DNA from: Hyphomonas sp.
Lineage (GTDB): Bacteria > Pseudomonadota > Alphaproteobacteria > Caulobacterales > Hyphomonadaceae
Direction: 5' to 3'
Assembly: GCF_017792385.1 (NCBI RefSeq)
Contig: NZ_CP051230.1
Coordinates: forward strand, 2,046,001-2,110,000
Length of the DNA: 64,000 nucleotides
This document shows, piece by piece, positions 9,484 to 17,225 of the stretch (position 1 is the stretch's first letter; each line of letters begins with the position of its first letter). The notes under the pieces were generated by a model. The model was not told the origin of the DNA and made no database searches. It saw nothing but the letters and a program-made list of their open reading frames with translations. The position numbers were made by a program, and so were the translations under genes.

Positions 9484-10212
9484 GTGAAGGATCGTGCGGA
9501 TAAATTACTCGTAAGCCTTGGCCTGTTCGAAAGCCGGGCTGCTGCCCGGGCCGCCATCGAGGCCGGCCGGGTGACAGCGGCAGGCGTCCGTGTCGCAAAG
9601 CCGTCCCAAACGCTGTCGAGCGATGACGATATCACCGCAACACCAGCGCATCCCTATGTGTCGCGTGGCGGTCTGAAACTGGCCCATGGACTTGCCGTGT
9701 TCGGTGTGGATCCGGCGGGGCGTTGCTGCCTCGATATCGGCGCGTCCACCGGCGGCTTTACCGATGTCCTCTTGCGGGCAGGGGCGCGGCATGTCGTGGC
9801 AGTGGATGTGGGACGAGGCCAGTTCCATCATTCGCTGGCCGGCGATCCCCGCGTGACCAGCCTGGAGGCGCAGGATGCCAGAACCCTGACAGCACGTCTT
9901 GTGGGTGAGGCGCCGACGCTGCTGGTCTGCGATGCCAGTTTTATTGCATTGGAGAAATTGCTGGCGGTACCCTTGTCGCTGGCGGACCGGGCTGCGGAAT
10001 TTGTCGGCCTGTTCAAGCCGCAATTTCAGGTCGGCCGCGAGCATGTGGGCAAGGGCGGCCTCGTCACCGACCGGGAGGCCTCAGACCGGGCGGCCGAAGC
10101 GATTGCAAGCTGGATGGCGGGGCAGGGCTGGCCCATTCGGGCCTGGACCGAAAGCCCGATCACGGGCGGCGACGGCAACGCCGAGCGCCTGTTCCATGCG
10201 GTACGGGCCTAG
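9484..10212 (+). CDS. tlyA: TlyA-family rRNA (cytidine-2'-O)-methyltransferase
   Basis: A 242-residue protein with an N-terminal S4 RNA-binding domain (residues 1-60, SLGLFESRAAARAAIEAGRV) and a FtsJ-like Rossmann methyltransferase domain (LDIGASTGGFTDVLL as the SAM-binding motif, then VVAVDVGRGQ). TlyA enzymes methylate ribose 2'-OH groups of 16S and/or 23S rRNA. I prefer the GTG at 9484 (protein VKDRADKLLVS) because AGGAAGG sits 10 bases ahead of it; a GTG at 9463 would add 7 residues. The stop codon shares a CTAG with the stop of the convergent gene. Confidence 0.9.
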   Translation: MKDRADKLLVSLGLFESRAAARAAIEAGRVTAAGVRVAKPSQTLSSDDDITATPAHPYVSRGGLKLAHGLAVFGVDPAGRCCLDIGASTGGFTDVLLRAGARHVVAVDVGRGQFHHSLAGDPRVTSLEAQDARTLTARLVGEAPTLLVCDASFIALEKLLAVPLSLADRAAEFVGLFKPQFQVGREHVGKGGLVTDREASDRAAEAIASWMAGQGWPIRAWTESPITGGDGNAERLFHAVRA

Positions 10213-10931
10213 TAGCCGGTCTCGTCGAAGGAATCGTGGATTTCCCATGTGCCGTCATACGGATCGCGGCAGGCGGTGATCGGGTCCCGAATGACCTGCC
10301 CATCCGGCAGGCGTGTCTCGCGCTCGATCGTGCGGCATTCGATATCCGTACCGGCCTGGGGCGGCAGGGTCGGTCCCGGCACGGTCGAGACCGGATAGGT
10401 GCGGCTGGGCGGGGCCGTGTTCGGATAGGTCATGACTTCCGGGCCGCCATACAATCCATCGGTTGTCCGTGGAATGCCACCTTGCGGATAGGCTGTGCCC
10501 ATCGACGTGCCGTATGGGGTTGCAACATGGCAGGGGCGGGCCGTGTCCTCGGCAATGGCGCCGCCGGCCAGGCCGCCGACGATTGCGCCAAGGATTGCCC
10601 CGGCTGCGACTTCGTCGGAATTGCCATTGCCATGATAATAGCCGCCATGCCGGCGATGCCCGCGATACCCCCGGTATCCGCGATGGCCACGATGGCCCCT
10701 GTGCCAGTGCGCGTCGCCATCATCGACATTGTTGCCGATGGCGCCGCCGATCAGGCCACCCGCCACGGCGCCGACAAGCACGCCCGCAAGCTTGTCATCC
10801 TTGCGCTGGCGTTCGCACTGAACATTCTGGACCGGGGCATTGTAGGTGTAGCCGCTCTGGGCCGACGCGGTGGCCGGGATTGCAAGACTGGCGGCGGCAA
10901 ACGCGCCGATGATCAGGGACCTGCTTTTCAT
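10209..10931 (-). CDS. Glycine-zipper surface protein with His/Gly-rich insert
   Basis: A 240-residue exported protein. A signal peptide (SLIIGAFAAASLAIPATASA) is followed by two glycine zippers, GAVAGGLIGGAIGN at about residues 54-67 and GAILGAIVGGLAGGAIA at about 111-127, typical of outer-membrane 17-kDa-antigen-like proteins. Between them lies a low-complexity stretch built of RGH and RGY units. The C-terminal 100 residues are Pro/Thr rich and end in a cysteine-containing region (DIECRTIERE...ITACRDPYDG). The ATG at 10931 is preferred because it begins the signal peptide directly. It ends convergently with tlyA, sharing CTAG. Cellular role unknown; an outer-membrane location is inferred. 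Confidence 0.75.
   Translation of the reverse strand: MKSRSLIIGAFAAASLAIPATASAQSGYTYNAPVQNVQCERQRKDDKLAGVLVGAVAGGLIGGAIGNNVDDGDAHWHRGHRGHRGYRGYRGHRRHGGYYHGNGNSDEVAAGAILGAIVGGLAGGAIAEDTARPCHVATPYGTSMGTAYPQGGIPRTTDGLYGGPEVMTYPNTAPPSRTYPVSTVPGPTLPPQAGTDIECRTIERETRLPDGQVIRDPITACRDPYDGTWEIHDSFDETGY
10623..10706 (-). repeat. In-frame RGH/RGY tandem repeat segment
   Basis: Codons for about 28 residues rich in His, Gly, Arg and Tyr (HRGHRGHRGYRGYRGHRR and onward) form imperfect 9-12 base units inside the glycine-zipper gene. Such units can expand or contract, so strain-to-strain length variation is expected. Confidence 0.6.
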
Positions 10932-11047
10932 CGAATGACTCCTTGGTGCAGACACGCTCACCCTCAACAATCCCCGACAGTCTCATTGTGAACCTGAACA
11001 CGAGGTGAAAGCTGGACGAAGCAGGATGTGCGCCACATATTCGGGAC

Positions 11048-12121
11048 ATGAGCGTGTTTGATCTAGCCACCCGTACTGTGGGCCGCGCGCGCTATGCCGC
11101 CGCGCAGGGGCTTCGGTCAGCCTGGTATGGCACCCAAATGGGCGCGGCCCGACGCAGCGCCACCGGGTTTGACCGCCCCGGGGAGCCCGCGTTCCGGCCG
11201 ACCCGGGGGAAGCCAGACCTGACTGTCCTGCGCCGGGCGTATCTGGATCTGTTCATACAGGATCGGCTGAATGTCGAGGCGGGTCTGTATCCCGCACCAA
11301 AGGATGTGCGCCTGAAAGACCTGCCAAGGGCGTTGCGGTCGGCGCGGGCTTTCCTAGACGATGTGGCAGAGGTGGATCGCCGCCGTCTGGAGCGAAACGG
11401 GACCGAAGTGCGCCAGCAAGTGCCGGACGGCCAGAACCGGTATCCGGCTTATTATCTGCAGAATTTTCACTATCAGTCGGGCGGCTGGTTCACCGAGGAC
11501 AGTGCAGACCTGTACGACACACAGGTGGAAGCCCTGTTCACAGGCACGGCCGATGCGATGCGGCGGGCGGTCCTGGCCGAGATCTCCCGGGAGATGAAGG
11601 GCCGCGACCAGCGCAGGATCAGCCTGCTGGATGTGGCATGCGGCAATGGCCGGTTCCTGTCGCAGGTGATGCAGGTTTATCCGAAGCTGAAGGCGACCGG
11701 TCTGGATTTGTCGCCGACCTATACAGACGCGGCGCGCACGCGGCTCGCGCCATGGAAACAGGTCGAGATCCTGCATGAGGCGGCGGAAACCATGCCGCTC
11801 GAAGATGACAGCCAGGACCTGATCGTGTCGATCTTCCTGTTCCATGAATTGCCGCCGCGCGTGCGCCCGCTCGTGCTGGCGGAGATGCGGCGCGTGCTGA
11901 AGCCGGGCGGATTGCTGATCATCGCCGACAGTGCCCAGTTCGGCGACTATCCGGAGATGGACGGATTGCTGGAATACTTCCCGCACGGCTTCCATGAGCC
12001 CTACTATAAGGGGTACCTCTCCTGGGATGTCCGAAAAGCGTGCGAATCTGCCGAATTGCTGCCTGAACGGCAATCATTGGCATTTCTGACGAAAATCAGC
12101 AGTTTTCGCCGCGAATCCTAG
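11048..12121 (+). CDS. Class I SAM-dependent methyltransferase
   Basis: A 357-residue protein with an N-terminal region of about 180 residues without a recognised motif, then a Rossmann methyltransferase core: SLLDVACGNGRFLSQV (motif I), ATGLDLSPTYTDAAR (acidic residue binding the SAM ribose), DDSQDLIVSIFLFHELP (motif IV) and RVLKPGGLLIIADSAQ (post-motif). The core resembles UbiE/COQ5-like small-molecule methylases. The N-terminal FHYQSGGWFTEDSADLYDTQVEALF segment suggests a substrate-binding lid. The substrate cannot be identified. It stands alone; the following intergenic stretch holds a long hairpin and a Pho-box-like repeat. Confidence 0.85.
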   Translation: MSVFDLATRTVGRARYAAAQGLRSAWYGTQMGAARRSATGFDRPGEPAFRPTRGKPDLTVLRRAYLDLFIQDRLNVEAGLYPAPKDVRLKDLPRALRSARAFLDDVAEVDRRRLERNGTEVRQQVPDGQNRYPAYYLQNFHYQSGGWFTEDSADLYDTQVEALFTGTADAMRRAVLAEISREMKGRDQRRISLLDVACGNGRFLSQVMQVYPKLKATGLDLSPTYTDAARTRLAPWKQVEILHEAAETMPLEDDSQDLIVSIFLFHELPPRVRPLVLAEMRRVLKPGGLLIIADSAQFGDYPEMDGLLEYFPHGFHEPYYKGYLSWDVRKACESAELLPERQSLAFLTKISSFRRES

Positions 12122-12140
12122 CGCCTTGTAAGTGAACTGT

Positions 12141-12181
12141 TTTCTTCGGGAGTGAGCGTAGCTTGCTCCCGGATGAAGAAA
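12141..12181. other. Long bulged hairpin between methyltransferase and small ORF
   Basis: The arms CGGGAGTGAGC and GCTTGCTCCCG pair over 11 positions (two G-U) around a 3-base loop. After a 4-base bulge (GATG) the outer TTTCTT and AAGAAA pair as well. There is no T-run after it on either strand, so it is not a standard terminator. It may be a structured RNA element. Confidence 0.5.
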
Positions 12182-12203
12182 TATTGATTTGCGCGAATGG
12201 AAC

Positions 12204-12221
12204 ATGACAGTAATATGACAG
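12204..12221 (-). promoter_or_regulatory. Near-consensus Pho box, oriented leftward
   Basis: On the minus strand the sequence is CTGTCATATTACTGTCAT: two identical 7-mers CTGTCAT with a 4-base spacer, agreeing with the PhoB-binding consensus at all but one position. Known Pho boxes point toward the gene they activate; this one points left, into the 3' end of the methyltransferase gene and through the hairpin at 12141-12181. The 56-residue ORF at 12276 lies on its other side, and a PiT-like transporter gene follows that ORF convergently. Confidence 0.65.
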
Positions 12222-12275
12222 TTACGTTACGGTCATGTGACACGAACTATGAACCAGGAAGGAAAGGAGGCACCA

Positions 12276-12446
12276 ATGGCCGTCCTAGATCATAATGATA
12301 ACCATGTTTCCTGGCTGGCGCACAGGGACCACGCTCTCAGCGAGTCGCACCTGCGTGTCCTGCGGGGGGCAATGTTGACCTTGGCGGGTATCGTCGGGGT
12401 CAGTCTTGCGATTGCGGTCGATCCGCTCTTCAACCTGTTTGCCTGA
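12276..12446 (+). CDS. Small single-span membrane protein (56 aa), unknown function
   Basis: Starts at an ATG preceded by a strong AAAGGAGG with ideal spacing, which is the best evidence that this short frame is translated. The product has a hydrophilic His/Asp-rich N-terminal half (HNDNHVSWLAHRDHALSESH) and one C-terminal membrane segment (AMLTLAGIVGVSLAIAV). No family was recognised. An upstream in-frame GTG at 12237 lacks a comparable ribosome site. It lies 55 bases downstream of a Pho-box-like repeat in the opposite orientation and ends 12 bases from the convergent PiT-like gene, which makes a link to phosphate stress possible but unproven. Confidence 0.65.
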   Translation: MAVLDHNDNHVSWLAHRDHALSESHLRVLRGAMLTLAGIVGVSLAIAVDPLFNLFA

Positions 12447-12458
12447 TACGGCGACCGG

Positions 12459-13514
12459 TCAGAAGCTTGGCAGCTTGCCAGTTCCCAGAATGGGCATGGC
12501 ATAAGCAAGAATGATGGAAATGATGAGGCCGAGGAAGGCACGTCCGGCATCGCCGACGACGTCTTTCACGGCCTCATTCTTTGCCCGCAACTGGGCGACA
12601 TAGGAAATCGCCAGTTCCCGCCCGGCCAGCAGGCCGAGGAACACCCAGGTCGTGCTCATCGGCACATTGCTGACTTCCTTGAAGATGAACAGGATGACGC
12701 CATAGATCAGGTCGACGATGGTGGCTGCGCGCACGTCCACCGTGTTGATCTTGCTTTGCACGATCTTCTGAATTTCTCCGCCCCGCGTCGCGAAGATGTA
12801 GCCCTGGATCGCCACCAGCAGGATGGCCCCGAAGACCACATAACCCAGCGAGAAGGCGACATGGGTCTCGTCGCCCGTCACCGTTACCGTGCGCGGCAGG
12901 TAGACGAAGATGTTGGCGAGATCCTGCATCAGCCATTGTGACCACAGGAACGTCGTGGTGAGCCACTGGAACGTGACCCAGTAAGGCCAGGGCAGTTCGT
13001 CCTTTGTGTGGAACACCCAGCGCTCGAAGGTGCGGGAGATGATGATCCAGATGATCGCGCCGCATGCAAAGGCCACGACATAGCCCATGGCGGACTTGAT
13101 GATCATCTTTTCGAGAATGCCTTCACTTGCCGAGCCGCCGGACAGGGCGAACAGCGTCAACACAAGGAAGGTGGTCGAGACCGGAATGCCGAACCGGGTC
13201 AGGAACAGCAGGACGAGCGGGGGCAGGGCATGCCACCACTGGATACCCGGCATGAGAAGTTGCGTACGGTCGCCCTCTCCGGGCAAAACGGACAGCTTGT
13301 CGAGACGGTCATAGGCGACATCGCCCTGGCCGTGGAAATAGCCGTAGAAGATGACGACGAGCAGGATGGCGCTGGCGAACAGCCACAGGACCCACCAAGG
13401 ACGGCTTGCGTTCGAGGAGAGGAATGTGCCGAGGGTCTGGATCGAGTCGTTTGCCACGACGGCGTATGCAGCCAGCACAAAGCCTATGAGGCCGAAAATC
13501 TCTACGCCACCCAT
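12459..13514 (-). CDS. PiT-like integral membrane transporter (putative phosphate permease relative)
   Basis: A 351-residue polytopic membrane protein with about nine predicted hydrophobic segments. The N-terminal VVANDSIQTLGTFLSSN and the C-terminal EVSNVPMSTTWVFLGLLAGREL recall, in the same order, the two inverted-repeat signatures of inorganic phosphate (PiT) transporters, where the N-terminal one is normally GANDVANA-like. The middle VSTTFLVLTLFALSGGSASEG also fits that fold. It is shorter and more divergent than classical PitA, so the substrate is uncertain. A degenerate Pho-box-like repeat lies 75-92 bases upstream and a near-consensus one lies beyond its 3' end. Phosphate or a related oxyanion is the best guess. 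Confidence 0.65.
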   Translation of the reverse strand: MGGVEIFGLIGFVLAAYAVVANDSIQTLGTFLSSNASRPWWVLWLFASAILLVVIFYGYFHGQGDVAYDRLDKLSVLPGEGDRTQLLMPGIQWWHALPPLVLLFLTRFGIPVSTTFLVLTLFALSGGSASEGILEKMIIKSAMGYVVAFACGAIIWIIISRTFERWVFHTKDELPWPYWVTFQWLTTTFLWSQWLMQDLANIFVYLPRTVTVTGDETHVAFSLGYVVFGAILLVAIQGYIFATRGGEIQKIVQSKINTVDVRAATIVDLIYGVILFIFKEVSNVPMSTTWVFLGLLAGRELAISYVAQLRAKNEAVKDVVGDAGRAFLGLIISIILAYAMPILGTGKLPSF

Positions 13515-13588
13515 GCCATCAACCCATCACTGCTTGTAGAAGACTGAACGCGAGTTAGCAGGTTCACTGTGCATTGCCGATAGCAGGT

Positions 13589-13606
13589 TTGTGAACTTAC
13601 TGTGAC
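13589..13606 (-). promoter_or_regulatory. Degenerate Pho-box-like direct repeat upstream of PiT-like gene
   Basis: Reading leftward, GTGTCAC-AGTA-AGTTCAC gives two 7-mers with 4-base spacing; the first matches the PhoB half-site at 6 of 7 positions, the second at 4 of 7. It is correctly oriented and placed for the PiT-like gene. Weak on its own. Confidence 0.3.
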
Positions 13607-13620
13607 ACGCGCTTTCGCAG

Positions 13621-14712
13621 TCATCTGCCCGTTTGCCCCCTGTGACGCAACTTCGCATCTGCCAATACGCAGGCCAGCATGGCTTCGGCGACCGGCACGG
13701 CACGAATGCCGACACAGGGATCATGCCGCCCGATGGTGCGGACGTCTACCTCTTCGCTGTCACGGGTCACCGACCGGACGGGATTCAGAATCGACGAGGT
13801 CGGCTTGATAGCGATTCGCGCGACGACGGGCTGGCCGGTCGATATGCCGCCCGCAATGCCGCCATTGTGGTTGGCCAGGAAGCGTACGCCATCATTTCCG
13901 CTGCGCATTTCGTCAGCATTCTGCTCGCCGGACAGGGCGGCGGCGGCAAAGCCTTCGCCGATTTCGACGCCCTTGGCGGCATTGATGCTCATCAGGGCGG
14001 CGGCGAGTTCGGAATCCAGCTTTCCGTAGACCGGGGCGCCCCAGCCGGCCGGAACACCGGTGGCTTCGACCTCGACAATGGCTCCAGCAGAACTGCCGGC
14101 CTTGCGGGTCTCATCCAGGAATGCCTCCCAGACGGGCACCATGTCGGCGTCCGGGCACCAGAAGGGATTGTCTTCGGTGATGTCCCAGTTCCAGCGGGAC
14201 CGATCGATGGCGTGCGGGCCGATCTGCACAACGGCGCCCCTCAGCGTGATTCCATCGCCGAGCACGCGGCGCGCCACGGCGCCGGCTGCCACGCGGGCGG
14301 CTGTTTCCCGTGCGCTGGACCGTCCGCCACCGCGATAGTCGCGCACACCATATTTGGCGTCATAGGAGAAGTCGGCATGACCCGGCCGGTAGCGGTCCCG
14401 GATTTCGCGATAATCCTTCGAGCGCTGGTCGGTATTCTCGATCATCAGCGAGATCGGCGTGCCCGTCGTGACGGGGCCACCGGTGCGATCATCCTCGAAT
14501 ACGCCGGACAGGATCTTCACCTGGTCCGGTTCCTGGCGCTGTGTGACGAACCGGGATGTTCCGGGGCGCCGCTGATCCAGGAAGCGCTGGATGAAAGCCG
14601 CATCCAGCGGCAGGTTGGGCGGGCAGCCATCGACCACGCATCCGAGGGCCGGCCCGTGGCTTTCGCCCCAGGTCGTCACGCGGAAGAGGTGGCCGAACGT
14701 ATTGTGAGACAT
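13621..14712 (-). CDS. aroC: Chorismate synthase
   Basis: A 363-residue chorismate synthase, the last enzyme of the shikimate pathway: it converts 5-enolpyruvylshikimate-3-phosphate to chorismate using reduced FMN as catalyst. Signature segments include WGESHGPALGCVVDG near the N-terminus, DYRGGGRSSARETAARVAAG in the middle and GGISTGQPVVARIAIKPTSS near the C-terminus, which together cover the FMN and substrate sites. Length and start (MSHNTFGHLFRVTTWGESHG) are standard for the family. It lies 23 bases downstream of mdh on the same strand and may be cotranscribed with it. Confidence 0.97.
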   Translation of the reverse strand: MSHNTFGHLFRVTTWGESHGPALGCVVDGCPPNLPLDAAFIQRFLDQRRPGTSRFVTQRQEPDQVKILSGVFEDDRTGGPVTTGTPISLMIENTDQRSKDYREIRDRYRPGHADFSYDAKYGVRDYRGGGRSSARETAARVAAGAVARRVLGDGITLRGAVVQIGPHAIDRSRWNWDITEDNPFWCPDADMVPVWEAFLDETRKAGSSAGAIVEVEATGVPAGWGAPVYGKLDSELAAALMSINAAKGVEIGEGFAAAALSGEQNADEMRSGNDGVRFLANHNGGIAGGISTGQPVVARIAIKPTSSILNPVRSVTRDSEEVDVRTIGRHDPCVGIRAVPVAEAMLACVLADAKLRHRGQTGR

Positions 14713-14735
14713 GGCTGCCCCCTGAAGGTTGGCCC

Positions 14736-15716
14736 CTAGCCGAACAGGTGCTCGACGGCCGCGCGTTCTTCGCGGAGCTCTGCGTCGGTGGCGTCCATCT
14801 TGGCGCGCGAGAACTCATTGATGTCGAGTCCCTGGACAATCTCGTACTTGCCGTCCTTGCAGGTGCACGGATAGCCGTAGATTACGCCCGGTGCGATGCC
14901 ATAGGACCCATCGGATGGAATGCCCATTGAGACCCATTCGCCTTCCGGCGTACCGAGGGCCCAGCTGCGCATATGGTCGATGGCGGCAGACGCAGCCGAA
15001 GCGGCGGAAGAGGCGCCGCGTGCCTTGATGATGGCCGCGCCGCGCTGCTGAACGTCCGGAATGAAGGTGTCCTGGTACCAGGCATCATCGACTTGCGGCT
15101 TGGCAGCATCGCCTTTCACAGTCGCGTGGTGAATGTCCGGATACTGGGTGGCCGAGTGGTTGCCCCAGATGATGACATTCTTGATGTCTGTATTGTGCGA
15201 GCCAGTCTTCTCGGCCAGCTGGCTCATCGCGCGATTGTGGTCGAGGCGCACCATGGCCGTGAAGCATTTCGGATCGAGATCGGGAGCATTCTGCTGGGCG
15301 ATCAGGGCATTGGTGTTGGCGGGGTTGCCGACAACGAGCACTTTCACATCCCGCGATGCGTGGTCGTTGATGGCCTTGCCCTGCGGGCCGAAGATGCCGC
15401 CATTGGCGGACAGGAGGTCCTTGCGCTCCATGCCGGCTTTGCGCGGCATGGCGCCGACGAGCAGGGCATAGTCGCAATCCTTGAAGGCAACATTCGGATC
15501 GTCGGTGGCGACGATATTGTTGAGCAGCGGGAAGGCACAATCGTTGAGTTCCATGACCACCCCGTTCAGCGCGCCGAGCGCCGGGGTGATTTCCAGCAGG
15601 TGAAGGTCAACCGGCTGGTCCGTGCCAAGCATGTCGCCAGCGGCGATGCGGAACAGGAGGGCGTAACCGATCTGGCCGGCAGCGCCGGTGACAGCGACTT
15701 TCACGGGCTTTTTCAT
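14736..15716 (-). CDS. mdh: Malate dehydrogenase (NAD)
   Basis: A 326-residue malate dehydrogenase, interconverting malate and oxaloacetate in the TCA cycle. It is the cytosolic-type form: KVAVTGAAGQIGYALLFRIA is the NAD-binding glycine loop, GAMPRKAGMERKDLL carries the substrate-binding arginines on the mobile loop, VGNPANTNA is conserved, and IWGNHSATQYPD holds the catalytic His. The N- and C-termini are complete. It is upstream of aroC on the minus strand and divergent from pdxH, with about 180 bases between the two starts. No unusual features. Confidence 0.97.
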   Translation of the reverse strand: MKKPVKVAVTGAAGQIGYALLFRIAAGDMLGTDQPVDLHLLEITPALGALNGVVMELNDCAFPLLNNIVATDDPNVAFKDCDYALLVGAMPRKAGMERKDLLSANGGIFGPQGKAINDHASRDVKVLVVGNPANTNALIAQQNAPDLDPKCFTAMVRLDHNRAMSQLAEKTGSHNTDIKNVIIWGNHSATQYPDIHHATVKGDAAKPQVDDAWYQDTFIPDVQQRGAAIIKARGASSAASAASAAIDHMRSWALGTPEGEWVSMGIPSDGSYGIAPGVIYGYPCTCKDGKYEIVQGLDINEFSRAKMDATDAELREERAAVEHLFG

Positions 15717-15897
15717 GGGAGTGTCCTTCTTGCAGGTGATTTCGCGGCATCAATGGCGAATTTGTCACCGAAGGGCAAGCGGGCATGCGCCTATGCCGCA
15801 GGATGGCGGCGGGTCGGGCAAGGTATCGCAGTAGGACTCCGGCCCGGATTGGCCTATATCACGGCCAGACCTGCAGCTGCCTGAACCGGACAGAGTG

Positions 15898-16569
15898 ATG
15901 AGCCCCACCGACAAACCCGACATCATCCCGCCATCGCCCAGCGCAACGGATTACGCGACCGACCCGAATGGCAAGCCGCTCATTCCGGACGTGACGGACC
16001 CGATTGCGCTGTTCAAGGAGTGGATGGCGGCAGCGCGGGAGACGGAGCTCAATGACTCCAACGCCATGTCGCTGGCCACGATCGGTGCGGATGGCATGCC
16101 GGACGTCCGGGTCGTGCTCCTGAAAGAGGTCACCGAGGAAGGGTTCGTCTTCTTCACCAATCTGGAAAGCGCGAAGGGACAGCAATTGGAGCGGACTCCA
16201 AAAGCGGCCCTGGGCTTTCACTGGAAAAGCCAGCGCCGCCAGGTGCGCGTGCGCGGCACGGTCGAGCCGGTGTCGGAAGCGGCGGCGGATGCGTATTTTG
16301 CAACCCGCGCCGCCCAGAGCCGGATCAGTGCCATCGCGTCCGACCAGTCCCGCCCGCTGACGGACCGGACCGAATTCGAACAGCGCGTGGCCGAATTGTC
16401 TGAAATCTTCGGCGACGGACCGGACATTCCCCGCCCCGAATTCTGGGGCGGGTTCCGTGTCGTGCCAGTCGAGATCGAGTTCTGGCAGGACCAGGCCTTC
16501 CGCATGCATGACCGCCTCAAATTCACCCGGTCGGGCGCTGGCTGGTCATCGGGAAGGCTGTATCCCTGA
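15898..16569 (+). CDS. pdxH: Pyridoxamine/pyridoxine 5'-phosphate oxidase
   Basis: A 223-residue FMN enzyme that oxidises pyridoxamine- or pyridoxine-5'-phosphate to pyridoxal phosphate in vitamin B6 metabolism. Recognisable are AMSLATIGADGMPDVRVVLLK (FMN-binding), FFTNLESAKGQQL, LGFHWKSQRRQVRVRGTVEPV and the C-terminal family signature WQDQAFRMHDRLKF with the closing GWSSGRLYP. ATG 15898 is preferred; a GTG immediately ahead (15895) would add one residue. The stop lies 4 bases from the convergent stop of the next gene. Confidence 0.96.
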   Translation: MSPTDKPDIIPPSPSATDYATDPNGKPLIPDVTDPIALFKEWMAAARETELNDSNAMSLATIGADGMPDVRVVLLKEVTEEGFVFFTNLESAKGQQLERTPKAALGFHWKSQRRQVRVRGTVEPVSEAAADAYFATRAAQSRISAIASDQSRPLTDRTEFEQRVAELSEIFGDGPDIPRPEFWGGFRVVPVEIEFWQDQAFRMHDRLKFTRSGAGWSSGRLYP

Positions 16570-16573
16570 TCGG

Positions 16574-17023
16574 TCAGACGGTGCCGTTGAGCACCTGTTC
16601 GATGATCAGGTGCGGCTGGCCATCGCTGGTCTTCGCCCAGGATTTGCCGTCGCCGCCAACCATGGCCGAGACACGCTGGCGATGGGCAGAGAAGCTGTCG
16701 AACGCGACGACATCAACCGGCACGTCAAAGTGCAGGGTCACTTCATAGCCCATGCCGCCGGCAAGTTCCCGGATCGCAAGGACGCGGCCCTCGAAGGGCT
16801 GTTTCAGATAGCGTCCCGCCACCTGGTCTCCAAGTTGGCAGGGGGCTTCCGGCGTGTTGGACAGGCGGGCAGAGGCGGTGTTCCAGTCGCGATAGCCGAG
16901 TTCGGCAGCGACCAGTTCCAATGCCTTCGAGTGGGAAATCGTGTGTCCCGCTGTGCCGGCCTCCAGGCGCAGTTCGCGGGCACGGGCCTTGGCGGCATCG
17001 CGCGTGGTGATGGTTTGAGTCAT
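16574..17023 (-). CDS. Glyoxalase-superfamily-associated small protein
   Basis: A 149-residue soluble protein. Its N-terminus (RDAAKARARELRLE...HTISHSKALELVAAELGYRDWNTASARLS) matches the helical segment found in proteins annotated as 'glyoxalase superfamily protein', in which SHS..LELVA..GYRDWNT is the hallmark. The remaining 90 residues form a mostly beta region (DQVAGRYLKQPFEGRVLAI, YEVTLHFDVPVDVVAFDSF). No metal ligands of true glyoxalase I are obvious, so enzymatic activity should not be assumed. It is a single gene, convergent with pdxH. Confidence 0.6.
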   Translation of the reverse strand: MTQTITTRDAAKARARELRLEAGTAGHTISHSKALELVAAELGYRDWNTASARLSNTPEAPCQLGDQVAGRYLKQPFEGRVLAIRELAGGMGYEVTLHFDVPVDVVAFDSFSAHRQRVSAMVGGDGKSWAKTSDGQPHLIIEQVLNGTV

Positions 17024-17173
17024 GGGTGGGGATCCTTTCCCTTCATTCCGGCGCGGTCAGTGTGCACGGGGCTTGCCTTGCCGCTGGACCGCTGGAAAAG
17101 AAGCGTCAGCATCCTTTGAAAACAGCCGCCAACCGGGCGCCTGTGAGCACTTCACCCTCGGGACATCCCGGCA

Positions 17174-17200
17174 AGCGGCAGGTGGCTCAAACCTGCCGCT
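17174..17200. terminator. Strong hairpin downstream of GDPD lipoprotein gene
   Basis: AGCGGCAGGT pairs perfectly with ACCTGCCGCT across a 7-base loop. It starts 26 bases past the stop of the leftward GDPD gene. No T-run follows on the minus strand, so termination is plausible but not certain. Confidence 0.4.
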
Positions 17201-17225
17201 CCCATAAGCCGGGAAAGGCAGGTCG

